Source: Uruburuella suis
Lineage (GTDB): Bacteria > Pseudomonadota > Gammaproteobacteria > Burkholderiales > Neisseriaceae
NCBI RefSeq assembly: GCF_004341385.1
Contig: NZ_SLXE01000015.1
Span: forward strand, 1 to 64,000
Direction of reading: 5' to 3'
DNA length: 64,000 bases
How positions within the stretch are numbered: the first letter of the stretch is position 1; every line of letters begins with the position of its first letter. The notes under the pieces are model-generated. The model worked only from the letters and a program-made list of their open reading frames with translations, had not been told where the DNA came from and made no database searches. Shown piece after piece: positions 15,023 to 22,400 of the stretch. The position numbers and the translations under genes are program-made.

Positions 15023-16050
15023 GCGCGGTGTCCTTTCTGTTTGGCCATGGTTAAGGCCAAGTCTTCAATCATGTCTTCCTGCCCGCCCACGGTGCCGCGG
15101 CGGCCCAATTCCACCAAAATATCGCGCGCGCTCACGCCGTATTTCTGCTCGGCGCGCTTGGCAAACAGCAAAAAAGAGGAATACACGCCGGCATAGCCCA
15201 GCGTGAGCGCGTTGCGGTCGATGCGGATCGGGTGCTCCATCATCGGCACCACAATGTCTTCGGCCGCATCCATGATTTTGTAGAGATCGATGCCGTGCTC
15301 GGCACCCATGCGCTCGAGCACCGCCACCAACACTTCCAGCGGCGTGTTGCCCGCGCCTGCGCCCAGGCCGGCCACGGAGCCGTCGATGCGCAGCGCACCG
15401 GCTTCCAGCGCGGCGAGCGAGTTGGCAATGCCCATGCCCAAATTGTGGTGGCCGTGAAAGCCGATTTCGGTTTCAGACTTGAGCGCTTGGCGCAGTGCGC
15501 CGATTTTTTGCGACACTTCATCAGGCAGCATGTAGCCCGCCGAATCGGTGCAATAAATGCAGTTGGCGCCATAGCCTTCCATCAGCTTGGCCTGCGCCAC
15601 GATTGTTTCAGACGGCACCATATGCGCCATCATCAAAAAGCCCACCGTGTCCAGCCCCAAATCGGCGGCTTTGCTGATGTGTTGCTGCGACACATCGGCC
15701 TCGGTGCAATGGGTGGCCACGCGTATGCACGACACGCCCAAATCTTTGGCCATCAAAAGGTGATCCACCGTGCCGATGCCGGGCAAAAGCAGCGCGGAAA
15801 CCTTGGCCTGCTTCATTTTCGGCACCACCGCGCCCAGATAGGCTTCGTCGCTGTGGGCGGGAAAACCGTAATTAAGCGAAGCGCCGCCCAAGCCGTCGCC
15901 GTGGGTGACTTCAATCATCGGCATGCCGGCTTCATCAAGCGCCGTGGCCACGGCCACCATTTCATCCAGCGAAATCTGATGGCGCTTGGCGTGCATGCCG
16001 TCGCGCAGGCTCATATCGTGCAAAATGGCTTTTTTACCTTGCAAATTCAT
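15019..16050 (-). CDS. dmpG: 4-hydroxy-2-oxovalerate aldolase
   Basis: 343 residues. A Mn-dependent class II aldolase that cleaves 4-hydroxy-2-oxovalerate to pyruvate and acetaldehyde. The HMGL-like barrel begins with LHDMSLRDGMHAKRHQI (the catalytic Arg-Asp pair and the His). Metal-ligand histidines are in IGFHGHHNLGMGIAN. The C-terminal communication domain is present (GVSARDILVELGRRGTVGGQEDMIEDLA). It partners DmpF, whose gene ends 15 bases upstream. In known enzymes acetaldehyde is channelled between the two. It overlaps dmpH. Confidence 0.96.
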   Translation of the reverse strand: MNLQGKKAILHDMSLRDGMHAKRHQISLDEMVAVATALDEAGMPMIEVTHGDGLGGASLNYGFPAHSDEAYLGAVVPKMKQAKVSALLLPGIGTVDHLLMAKDLGVSCIRVATHCTEADVSQQHISKAADLGLDTVGFLMMAHMVPSETIVAQAKLMEGYGANCIYCTDSAGYMLPDEVSQKIGALRQALKSETEIGFHGHHNLGMGIANSLAALEAGALRIDGSVAGLGAGAGNTPLEVLVAVLERMGAEHGIDLYKIMDAAEDIVVPMMEHPIRIDRNALTLGYAGVYSSFLLFAKRAEQKYGVSARDILVELGRRGTVGGQEDMIEDLALTMAKQKGHRA

Positions 16051-16065
16051 GGTTTTCTCCTTAAT

Positions 16066-16974
16066 TCAACGCGCCGGCAGTTTCAGACGGCCTTGAGCCG
16101 CTTCTTCGGCAAACATCTCGGCCGTGCGCAATGCGGCGGCGGTCATGATGTCGAGGTTGCCGGCATATTCGGGCAGAAAGTCGCCCAAGCCGCGCACTTC
16201 CATAAACACCGACACTTTATTGCCGTCAAACACAGGGCCATTTACCAGCGTGTAGCCCGGCACATAGCGCTGCACTTCGGCCACCATCTGCTTAACCGAT
16301 TCGGTGATGGCCGCCTGATCGGGCTCGGTTTCGGTGAGGCAGTGAATGGTGTCGCGCATCATCAGCGGCGGCTCGGCCGGGTTGATGATGATGATGGCTT
16401 TGCCCTCTTTCGCGCCGCCCACCGAAGCCACGGCCGCGGCGGTGGTGCGGGTGAATTCATCAATGTTGGCGCGCGTGCCCGGCCCCACCGATTTGGACGA
16501 CACCGTGGCCACAATTTCGCCATACGCCACCGGCTGCACGCGCGACACCGCCGCCACAATCGGCACCGTGGCCTGGCCGCCGCAAGTGACCATATTTACA
16601 TTCATTTCCAACTTATCGGCATGCGCGCGCAGATTCACCGGCGGCACGCAGAAAGGGCCGATGGCTGCGGGCGTGAGGTCTATCATCATCACGCCCAATT
16701 CATTGAGCTTGCGGCTGTTTTCCGCGTGGGCATAAGCCGAAGTGGCATCGAAAGCGATGCGGATATCGTCGGCCAACACATGCTCAAGCAAGCCGTCCAC
16801 ACCCGTGGCGCAAGCCTTGATGCCCATTTCGGCGGCACGTTTGAGGCCGGCGGATTCAGAGTCGATGCCCACCATCCACACCGGCTCTATCCATGCCGAG
16901 CGCTGCATTTTCATCAGCAAATCGGTGCCGATATTGCCCGGCCCGATAATGGCCGCTTTTAATTTTTGGTTCAC
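16066..16974 (-). CDS. dmpF: Acetaldehyde dehydrogenase (acylating)
   Basis: 302 residues. Converts acetaldehyde, NAD+ and CoA to acetyl-CoA, in complex with DmpG. The Rossmann motif IIGPGNIGTDLLMK is at the N-terminus, and the catalytic Cys lies in NMVTCGGQATVPIVAAVSRV. The partner-binding and C-terminal region (LPEYAGNLDIMTAAALRTAEMFAEE) is complete. The start codon is GTG (16972-16974), with AGAGGAAACA just upstream. This is the first lower-pathway gene after the hydroxylase reductase dmpP, with a DUS hairpin between. Confidence 0.95.
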   Translation of the reverse strand: MNQKLKAAIIGPGNIGTDLLMKMQRSAWIEPVWMVGIDSESAGLKRAAEMGIKACATGVDGLLEHVLADDIRIAFDATSAYAHAENSRKLNELGVMMIDLTPAAIGPFCVPPVNLRAHADKLEMNVNMVTCGGQATVPIVAAVSRVQPVAYGEIVATVSSKSVGPGTRANIDEFTRTTAAAVASVGGAKEGKAIIIINPAEPPLMMRDTIHCLTETEPDQAAITESVKQMVAEVQRYVPGYTLVNGPVFDGNKVSVFMEVRGLGDFLPEYAGNLDIMTAAALRTAEMFAEEAAQGRLKLPAR

Positions 16975-16998
16975 GACTGTTTCCTCTTGTATTTGGCT

Positions 16999-17034
16999 TT
17001 CAGACGGCCTCTGATTTCATACAGGCCGTCTGAA
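16999..17034. terminator. DUS-hairpin between hydroxylase and lower-pathway genes
   Basis: Inverted DUS arms 16999-17010 and 17023-17034. It separates dmpKLMNOP from dmpFGHI and may attenuate the lower pathway. Confidence 0.5.
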
Positions 17035-17054
17035 AAGCCTTGTGGTTTGCCAAA

Positions 17055-18116
17055 TCAAATCTTTTTAAACAAAGCCGAACGGGTGGCGCTGCTGCCGTCG
17101 GCGGCGGTGAGAAAGCGCTCCATATGAATATCGCGCTCAAACAGGCGGCTCTGCATCAGCGTGGACACGGCCGCATCAATCATCGGCGGCGGCCCGCACA
17201 AATAAGCCTTGTGGCCGCTGCATCGGCGGCTGAAATAATCGGCCACGGCTTCGTGCACAAAGCCGTGAAAGCCCTGCCAGTTATCCTCCGGCAATGCGGC
17301 GTTGAGCGCGGGAGGAATATAGTGAAACTGCTCATGCGCCGCGGCCAGCGCTTCAAAGCGCTCGCGGTGGTAAAGCTCGGCCACATTGCGCGCGCCTTGG
17401 AAAAGATAGATTTGGCGCGCATCGCCCTCTTCGATTAAATCGAGAATCATCGCTTCGGGGCTCGACAAACCGGAGCCGCCGGCGATAAAAATCACATCTT
17501 GCGCATCGGATTTGCGCACGAAAAACTGCCCGTAAGGCCCTGATAAATCGAGCGTGTCGCCCACTTTCAATTGCTCGTGCAGCCAAGTGGTGGCCGCGCC
17601 GCCTTCCACCTTGCGCACATGCAATTCAACCGTGCCGCCCTGCGAGGGCGGGTTGGCAATCGAAAAAGCGCGCGTGCCCTCCACGCCCGGCACTTGCAGA
17701 TTGATGTATTGCCCCGCCTGAAACGGCATATAGCGGTCAAGCTTGAGCGTGATGCCCAGTATGGTGGGCGAGAGCATGGCCAGCGCCCTTACTTCGGCTT
17801 GATAATCCTGCACCGGATGGCCGGCGAAATCGGGGTCGACATCAATATCGGCTTCGATGGTCATATCCGATTCGGGCAGGCAGCAGCAGGCCAACACCTT
17901 GCCCTCGTCGCGCTCCACATCCATCAGCGCAAACGAAGAAGCATTGCCCGCATCACCAAAGCCCTCGAGCACCTGCACTTTGCAGGTGCCGCAAGTGCCG
18001 TGGCCGCAGGCAAACGGCAGCCACACGCCTTGGCGCAGCGCCGCAGCCAGAATGGTTTGGCCCTCTTCCACTTCGATCACATCGCCGGTGGGCTCAACAG
18101 TTACTTGATAGCTCAT
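17055..18116 (-). CDS. dmpP: Phenol hydroxylase reductase component P5
   Basis: 353 residues. Transfers electrons from NADH through FAD and a [2Fe-2S] cluster to the DmpLNO oxygenase. The ferredoxin domain (1-90) has FACGHGTCGTCKVQ plus a later Cys in KVLACCC. The FAD domain has RAFSIANPPSQGG, and the NAD domain IFIAGGSGLSSPEAMILDL and AYLCGPPPMIDAAV. Length and domain order equal P. putida DmpP. It is the final hydroxylase gene. A 385-base gap with a REP-like element separates it from dmpO upstream, unusually large for this operon type. Confidence 0.96.
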   Translation of the reverse strand: MSYQVTVEPTGDVIEVEEGQTILAAALRQGVWLPFACGHGTCGTCKVQVLEGFGDAGNASSFALMDVERDEGKVLACCCLPESDMTIEADIDVDPDFAGHPVQDYQAEVRALAMLSPTILGITLKLDRYMPFQAGQYINLQVPGVEGTRAFSIANPPSQGGTVELHVRKVEGGAATTWLHEQLKVGDTLDLSGPYGQFFVRKSDAQDVIFIAGGSGLSSPEAMILDLIEEGDARQIYLFQGARNVAELYHRERFEALAAAHEQFHYIPPALNAALPEDNWQGFHGFVHEAVADYFSRRCSGHKAYLCGPPPMIDAAVSTLMQSRLFERDIHMERFLTAADGSSATRSALFKKI

Positions 18117-18214
18117 GGCTTGTTTCCTTATTTCCCATCACAAATCGCTTGGTTTTCAAAAAGCGGCGGTTTTCAAATCTGCCGGTTTGCACGCTCACCC
18201 CCCATATCAACTGC

Positions 18215-18301
18215 GTCGGTCGGGTTCTCGAATCCGACACTTGTTCGTAGAACAAGCTTTTCAGGGTTGCGGCGAATGTCGGATTCGAGAATCCGACCTA
18301 C
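18215..18301. repeat. REP-like palindromic element, copy 3
   Basis: The 385-base gap 18117-18501 between dmpO and dmpP has no gene. It carries this palindromic element (left arm TCGGGTTCTCGAATCCGA, right arm GTCGGATTCGAGAATCCGAC, internal CTTGTTCGTAGAACAAG), two single DUS and nothing else recognisable. Confidence 0.65.
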
Positions 18302-18501
18302 AGCTGAAGCCCGAAATGTTTCAGACGGCCTTACACGCTTATCACCTACTATTCGGGCGGGTACAAATGCTTGAACAGCTGCAATCTTTCAGACGGCCTG
18401 TCATCCAACCCCCTCACCCTCAGGGAAAAGGCTGGAGTGAGGCTGGCAAACCGCAGGTTTACATCACCCCACATGCCATATCGCGCCAAATCCCTACCCG
18501 C

Positions 18502-18864
18502 TCACACGCCGCTGCCCTGCCAGCCGTTGAGGCCGGGGGTTTTGAAACGCAGCAGCGATTTATGGTCGAAGCCGAGCTCAGCCAGGGTTTTGCCGTCATC
18601 GGGCTGCAAGGGCGCATCGTTGAGCTGCCATTGCACTTCGCTCCATTTGATGTGCTCGAAATCGGGATGCTGGCCGAAGCCTTCTGCCAGCACTTGCTCG
18701 CGCAAGGCCTGAAAAGGCATATCGGGCGGCAGCGGAAAGGTTTTGGCGGCGCAAAACAGCAAATGCTCGTCCCAGCCCACATAAACAATAATGTTGCCGC
18801 CGAAGTTTTCGCGGCGGTCGCGGATGTCGCCGCGGTAATCGGGGGTGATGGCTTTAACCGGCAT
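18502..18864 (-). CDS. dmpO: Phenol hydroxylase oxygenase subunit P4
   Basis: 120 residues. The gamma subunit of the phenol hydroxylase oxygenase. Sequence features shared with DmpO are MPVKAITPDYRGDIRDRRENFGGNIIVYVGWDEHLLFC near the start, and PFQALREQVLAEGFGQHPDFEHIKWSEVQW in the middle. It follows dmpN with a DUS hairpin between (18895-18929). The start at 18864 has GAGGAGAAACACC before it. Confidence 0.93.
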   Translation of the reverse strand: MPVKAITPDYRGDIRDRRENFGGNIIVYVGWDEHLLFCAAKTFPLPPDMPFQALREQVLAEGFGQHPDFEHIKWSEVQWQLNDAPLQPDDGKTLAELGFDHKSLLRFKTPGLNGWQGSGV

Positions 18865-18894
18865 GGTGTTTCTCCTCAGTTTTGTTGTTTTGTT

Positions 18895-18929
18895 TTCAGA
18901 CGGCCTGTGTCGGCTTGAGGCCGTCTGAA
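18895..18929. terminator. DUS-hairpin between dmpN and dmpO
   Basis: Inverted DUS arms 18895-18906 and 18918-18929. Intra-operon. Confidence 0.45.
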
Positions 18930-18938
18930 CGTTTGGGT

Positions 18939-20444
18939 TTAAGCCGCGCCTTTTTTCCATTCGTTCCAGCGCCGCTCGTCGGGCGAGCCTTTCATGTCGA
19001 GGTTGTCGGCACCCACATTGATGCGGTAATACTCACTCAACACTTTTTCCAAATCCGCGCCCCCACAGTTGCCCTGCAAAATCTGGTGCACCGGCAGCCA
19101 GGCTTGGGCGAATTTTTCAGGCTCGTTCACAAAAATATCGTGACAGCCGTCGGAGCACATGTGGTAGCGCTCGCCTTCAAACATGGCGTTGCGGTAGCTG
19201 ATTTGGCCGGGGTCGCTCTGCATTTCGGTGAAGCCCATCGGCACTTGGCACACTTGGCACAGCTGCGGCAGGCCGCTGGAATAAAAGCGCTTGCCTTCGG
19301 CTTCCATTTTTTTGGCCAATTCCCAACGCGGGCGGTAGTATCGGTCGAAAGTTTCAGGGTATTTTTCGCTCAGCCAATCGAGCTCTTCATCGGTGGGAAT
19401 CCAGGTGTGGAAGCCCGCCGCATGGCCGAAGTTGTAGAAAATCCACCACGCTTGATGCGAAATGTGTTCTTTTTCTTTTTCAATCACTTCGCTGTATTTG
19501 GGCGCGCGGATGCCGTAGCGGGCCAAATCTTTGAAAAGCGCGCCGCCGGCTTCTTCGAAATACACTTCCCAAGCTTCTTTCCACGACATCACTTTGTTGG
19601 GCAGCATGTAGTCCATCATCATCGCCACGATGGAAAGCAGCCGCGTGCCGCGCCAAAACCATTTGTCTATCCACATTTGCACGATGGGCAGGTTGTCTTC
19701 GTGCTGCTCAAGCAGGAATTTGATGATTTCGAGGCCGAGCGTCATGTGGCGGGCTTCGTCGGATTGGGCGCTGAAGCCAAACGTCACCGTGGCCATGTCG
19801 CCGTTGTGCGCCGCGCCCGACATAAAGGGCACAAACAAAAGATTGGTCAGCACGTATTCAAACGAAAAGCTGATGGCGAGCAGAAATTCAAACGGCCCGG
19901 CCGAGCGCGCGTCTTCAAAAAACGATTTGGGCACGGAGAGATACCACACGCGGTCGTGCATATGGCTCCAATCCTGAAAGCCGTCGAAGAATTTGTTGTA
20001 ATGGCTCATGGCGTGGATTTGCGTTTGCACATGGCGCAATTCGTCGATCGACTGCATCTGGCAGGCAATGCGCGCGCCGATGCCGCCGAATTGCCGCCCC
20101 ACATGGGCATAGCCCTGAAAAGCCTGATATTCGAGCGGGGTTACGCCGGTGAGGAAAATCTTGATGGCGTTGAGATAGCGCGGGTCGGAAATATTCATTT
20201 GGCCGTTGTTTTGCGCAAATGCATCGAAAATGGCATAAAGTTTTTTCTCTTTTTCGGCTTGGTATTTCCAATAAGCATCCATGGTGAGGCGGAATGGGTC
20301 TTCCCATTTCGACCAATCGGTGATTTTGATGCCCTCGAAATCTTCATAAGGGAATGCCTGTTTGCGCTCTTGATAGGAAAATTCCCAATCCAAATCGCGG
20401 GTGAGCAGGCGGTATTTGTCTTTAATATTGAGCTTGGCTGCCAT
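18939..20444 (-). CDS. dmpN: Phenol hydroxylase large oxygenase subunit P3
   Basis: 501 residues. The diiron alpha subunit that hydroxylates phenol to catechol. The carboxylate-bridged diiron ligands are all in place: Glu105, Glu135 and His138 (DELRHVQ), then Glu196, Glu230 and His233 (DEARHMT). The C-terminal YHS-like segment (LCQVCQVPMGFTE; YHMCSDGCHDIFVNEPEKF) supplies a zinc site as in DmpN. The length equals the family norm (about 500-515). It lies between dmpM and dmpO. Every catalytic residue is intact, so the enzyme itself is not decayed even though the regulator is. Confidence 0.97.
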   Translation of the reverse strand: MAAKLNIKDKYRLLTRDLDWEFSYQERKQAFPYEDFEGIKITDWSKWEDPFRLTMDAYWKYQAEKEKKLYAIFDAFAQNNGQMNISDPRYLNAIKIFLTGVTPLEYQAFQGYAHVGRQFGGIGARIACQMQSIDELRHVQTQIHAMSHYNKFFDGFQDWSHMHDRVWYLSVPKSFFEDARSAGPFEFLLAISFSFEYVLTNLLFVPFMSGAAHNGDMATVTFGFSAQSDEARHMTLGLEIIKFLLEQHEDNLPIVQMWIDKWFWRGTRLLSIVAMMMDYMLPNKVMSWKEAWEVYFEEAGGALFKDLARYGIRAPKYSEVIEKEKEHISHQAWWIFYNFGHAAGFHTWIPTDEELDWLSEKYPETFDRYYRPRWELAKKMEAEGKRFYSSGLPQLCQVCQVPMGFTEMQSDPGQISYRNAMFEGERYHMCSDGCHDIFVNEPEKFAQAWLPVHQILQGNCGGADLEKVLSEYYRINVGADNLDMKGSPDERRWNEWKKGAA

Positions 20445-20470
20445 TTGTGTTTTCTCCTCTGCCCAGCCGC

Positions 20471-20740
20471 TTAGCGCTGCCAGCTCAGGCTGAATTGTTC
20501 GTCGTCTTCATCCACGTTGCCGCCGATGGTGATCAAATTAAGATGCAATTCCTGCACATCCCAGCTTTGGCCGAGCTTCTCTTCCACCGTGCTGCGGCGC
20601 ACCACCAGCGAATCTTCGCGCTCCATGCGTATCATCGCGGGCTGGTAAATCACGGTCACGTTGGGGTTGTCGGCTTCCACCGCTTCCACGATGTAGCGCG
20701 ACAAATCGTTGTCTTGCAGCGCCAGATATACTTTCGACAT
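20471..20740 (-). CDS. dmpM: Phenol hydroxylase effector protein P2
   Basis: 89 residues. The cofactor-less coupling protein that binds the oxygenase and is needed for turnover. MSKVYLALQDNDLSRYIVEAVEADNPNVTVIYQPAMIRME and the end LHLNLITIGGNVDEDDEQFSLSW are the DmpM pattern. A strong AAGGAGAAAG precedes the ATG. It is 20 bases downstream of dmpL and 26 upstream of dmpN. Confidence 0.95.
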   Translation of the reverse strand: MSKVYLALQDNDLSRYIVEAVEADNPNVTVIYQPAMIRMEREDSLVVRRSTVEEKLGQSWDVQELHLNLITIGGNVDEDDEQFSLSWQR

Positions 20741-20760
20741 CACTTTCTCCTTATCTTTTT

Positions 20761-21756
20761 TCAGACGGCCACGCCGGCTTTGGCGGCGCGTTTGCCGATT
20801 TCTTCTGCCGCAGCGCTCATTGCGCCCTCTGCCGCATCGCCCAGCAAAGCTTCGGCCACTTCGCCATAAGCCGCGGCCACTTGCGGCTGCCATTTTTCCA
20901 GCCAGCCGGCCAGCAAGGCGCGGTTGGCTTCACTCTCGGCGGCGGCGGCTTTAAACACGCTGTCGCTCCAGGCGGAAATGTCTTTCAGGCAGTCGTGCAT
21001 AAATTCGGTGAGCATGGCCATATCGCGCGCACCTTGTCCGGCCAACGCCTGCTCGAGGCCGGTGTAGAAAATCTGGCGGATGTGGCTGTCTACCAGCAAA
21101 GCCTGCACCCAAAAAAGCGCAAACCAATCTTGCTCCACCAGCATCTCTTCGCACAAAGCGCGCACGCCCTGCCAAGCCGGGTGGCTCATCCATATTTCTT
21201 TGGCCTCGGCCAGCGATTGGCCGCTGTTACCGTCGAGCAGCAGGCCGATGCGCGACAAGTATTGCGCCATGCCCATCCGGTCCATGCCGGCATAAAGGCA
21301 GGCCTGCGTGATGGCGGTGCCGTAGCCGTAGGCCGCGCCCGACATATGGTTCAGATTGGCGGTTTGCTCCACATGCCGCAGCGGCAGCAGGCCGAACACC
21401 ACCGCTTTGCGCGCTTCTTCGCCGATAAAGCCGGCCAAATCGCGCTTTTCGAAAAAAGCATAATTGTGTTCGGCCGCATCCTGCATACGGGCGCGGTTTT
21501 GCACATAAGCGCCGTAGTAAAACTGGCGCGGGTCGCGCAAGGCATACCAATCGGCCATTTCCAGCGCGGTGTAGTGCTTGTCGTTCAGCTCTTTTTGCGG
21601 CTGCCACAGCGGCCGATAGTGAAAATTGGCGGTGGCCTGCGCATCATAAGTGGCTTCCTGATAGCGGGTGGCCGGCTTTTCACCGAAACGGCGCGCAATA
21701 TTGGCATAGGTGTGGCGCACCGGCGCGATGGTGGCGGTTTTGATTTCCAGAGTCAT
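20761..21756 (-). CDS. dmpL: Phenol hydroxylase oxygenase subunit P1
   Basis: 331 residues. The beta subunit of the oxygenase, which lacks diiron ligands and supports the alpha subunit. The N-terminus MTLEIKTATIAPVRHTYANIARRFGEKPATRYQEATYD, and the later LRDPRQFYYGAYVQNRARMQ and LPLRHVEQTANLNHMSGAAYGYG, match the family. The reading frame closes on GCCGTCTGA, so the stop codon is provided by a DUS. It starts 23 bases after the dmpK stop. Confidence 0.95.
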   Translation of the reverse strand: MTLEIKTATIAPVRHTYANIARRFGEKPATRYQEATYDAQATANFHYRPLWQPQKELNDKHYTALEMADWYALRDPRQFYYGAYVQNRARMQDAAEHNYAFFEKRDLAGFIGEEARKAVVFGLLPLRHVEQTANLNHMSGAAYGYGTAITQACLYAGMDRMGMAQYLSRIGLLLDGNSGQSLAEAKEIWMSHPAWQGVRALCEEMLVEQDWFALFWVQALLVDSHIRQIFYTGLEQALAGQGARDMAMLTEFMHDCLKDISAWSDSVFKAAAAESEANRALLAGWLEKWQPQVAAAYGEVAEALLGDAAEGAMSAAAEEIGKRAAKAGVAV

Positions 21757-21779
21757 ACAAAGCTCCTGCAAGATGGGTT

Positions 21780-22070
21780 TCAGACGGCCTGCTGCTCTTG
21801 ATGCAGCGGCCCCACAAGGGTGTTTTCGCCGTAGCGCCATTTTTCGGCCTCGGCATCGTTTTGCGCCATTTGCGCCGCACTCATTTCCACCACTTCGTTG
21901 TGGCGGCAGAAATCGGCAAAGCTTTGCGGCGGCATAATCAATTCCACATAAAGCGTCGGGTCGTTGATGGCAAAATCAAACTCCACAAAACGCGCCCCCG
22001 GCTCACTGCGTATGCGGATGTATTTCACCAGCCCGCCGGCAGCCTGATTTCTTAATTTATTTTTTTTCAT
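21780..22070 (-). CDS. dmpK: Phenol hydroxylase assembly protein P0
   Basis: 96 residues. DmpK/PHK aids loading of iron into the oxygenase and is not needed for catalysis. The body FVEFDFAINDPTLYVELIMPPQSFADFCRHNEVVEM matches the family. As first gene of the operon it follows the sigma-54 promoter, with about 30 bases of leader and a GGGAG ribosome site. Like dmpL it ends in GCCGTCTGA, the stop lying inside a DUS. Confidence 0.92.
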   Translation of the reverse strand: MKKNKLRNQAAGGLVKYIRIRSEPGARFVEFDFAINDPTLYVELIMPPQSFADFCRHNEVVEMSAAQMAQNDAEAEKWRYGENTLVGPLHQEQQAV

Positions 22071-22112
22071 ACATTTCTCCCGAAAAATCCAAGCAGCTTT
22101 ACATTTAGCAAA

Positions 22113-22127
22113 GCAAATCATGTGCCA
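22113..22127 (-). promoter_or_regulatory. Sigma-54 (-24/-12) promoter of the phenol operon
   Basis: On the minus strand TGGCAC-ATGAT-TTGC matches the RpoN consensus at every conserved base, with the required 5-base gap between the -24 (GG) and -12 (GC) elements. Transcription would start near 22101, 30 bases before dmpK. This fits a DmpR/XylR-controlled operon. Confidence 0.9.
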
Positions 22128-22220
22128 ACTTTTAAAAAACAATATACAATATTGATATATAATCAATTTATTATTTAACCCGCTAAAAGCCCCTATTTTT
22201 TATCCGGCTTTTTTCACCAT

Positions 22221-22260
22221 TTGATCAAATTCAAAAAAGCCGTTTAAGCATTTGCTCAAT
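22221..22260. promoter_or_regulatory. Probable upstream activator sites for the DmpR-like regulator
   Basis: Two imperfect palindromes lie about 95-135 bases upstream of the -24 element: TTGATCAAATTCAAA (22221-22235) and TTAAGCATTTGCTCAA (22245-22260). The TTGATCAA half-site resembles remembered DmpR upstream sites. Position and symmetry support the call. Binding itself is inferred. Confidence 0.6.
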
Positions 22261-22298
22261 TTATCTCATTTACATAAAAATAATACCCGCCGAAAGCA

Positions 22299-22328
22299 TT
22301 GACACCCCCGATTCAACGGTGCCACTAT
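22299..22328 (+). promoter_or_regulatory. Possible sigma-70 promoter of the dmpR-like gene
   Basis: TTGACA at 22299-22304, then 18 bases, then CACTAT at 22323-22328. The -35 is perfect and the -10 is weak. It is correctly placed 70 bases before the regulator start. Confidence 0.35.
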
Positions 22329-22400
22329 CACAAAAAACATCCGGCCAACGCCGCTTTCGGCGCCGCCGGAACATAAAAAAAGCCATGCAAAGGAAGGAAT

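Noticed and set aside
18215..18301. GGTTCTCGAATCC looked like a tRNA T-arm
   Set aside because: It is one arm of the REP-like palindrome. No acceptor, D or anticodon stems could be drawn.
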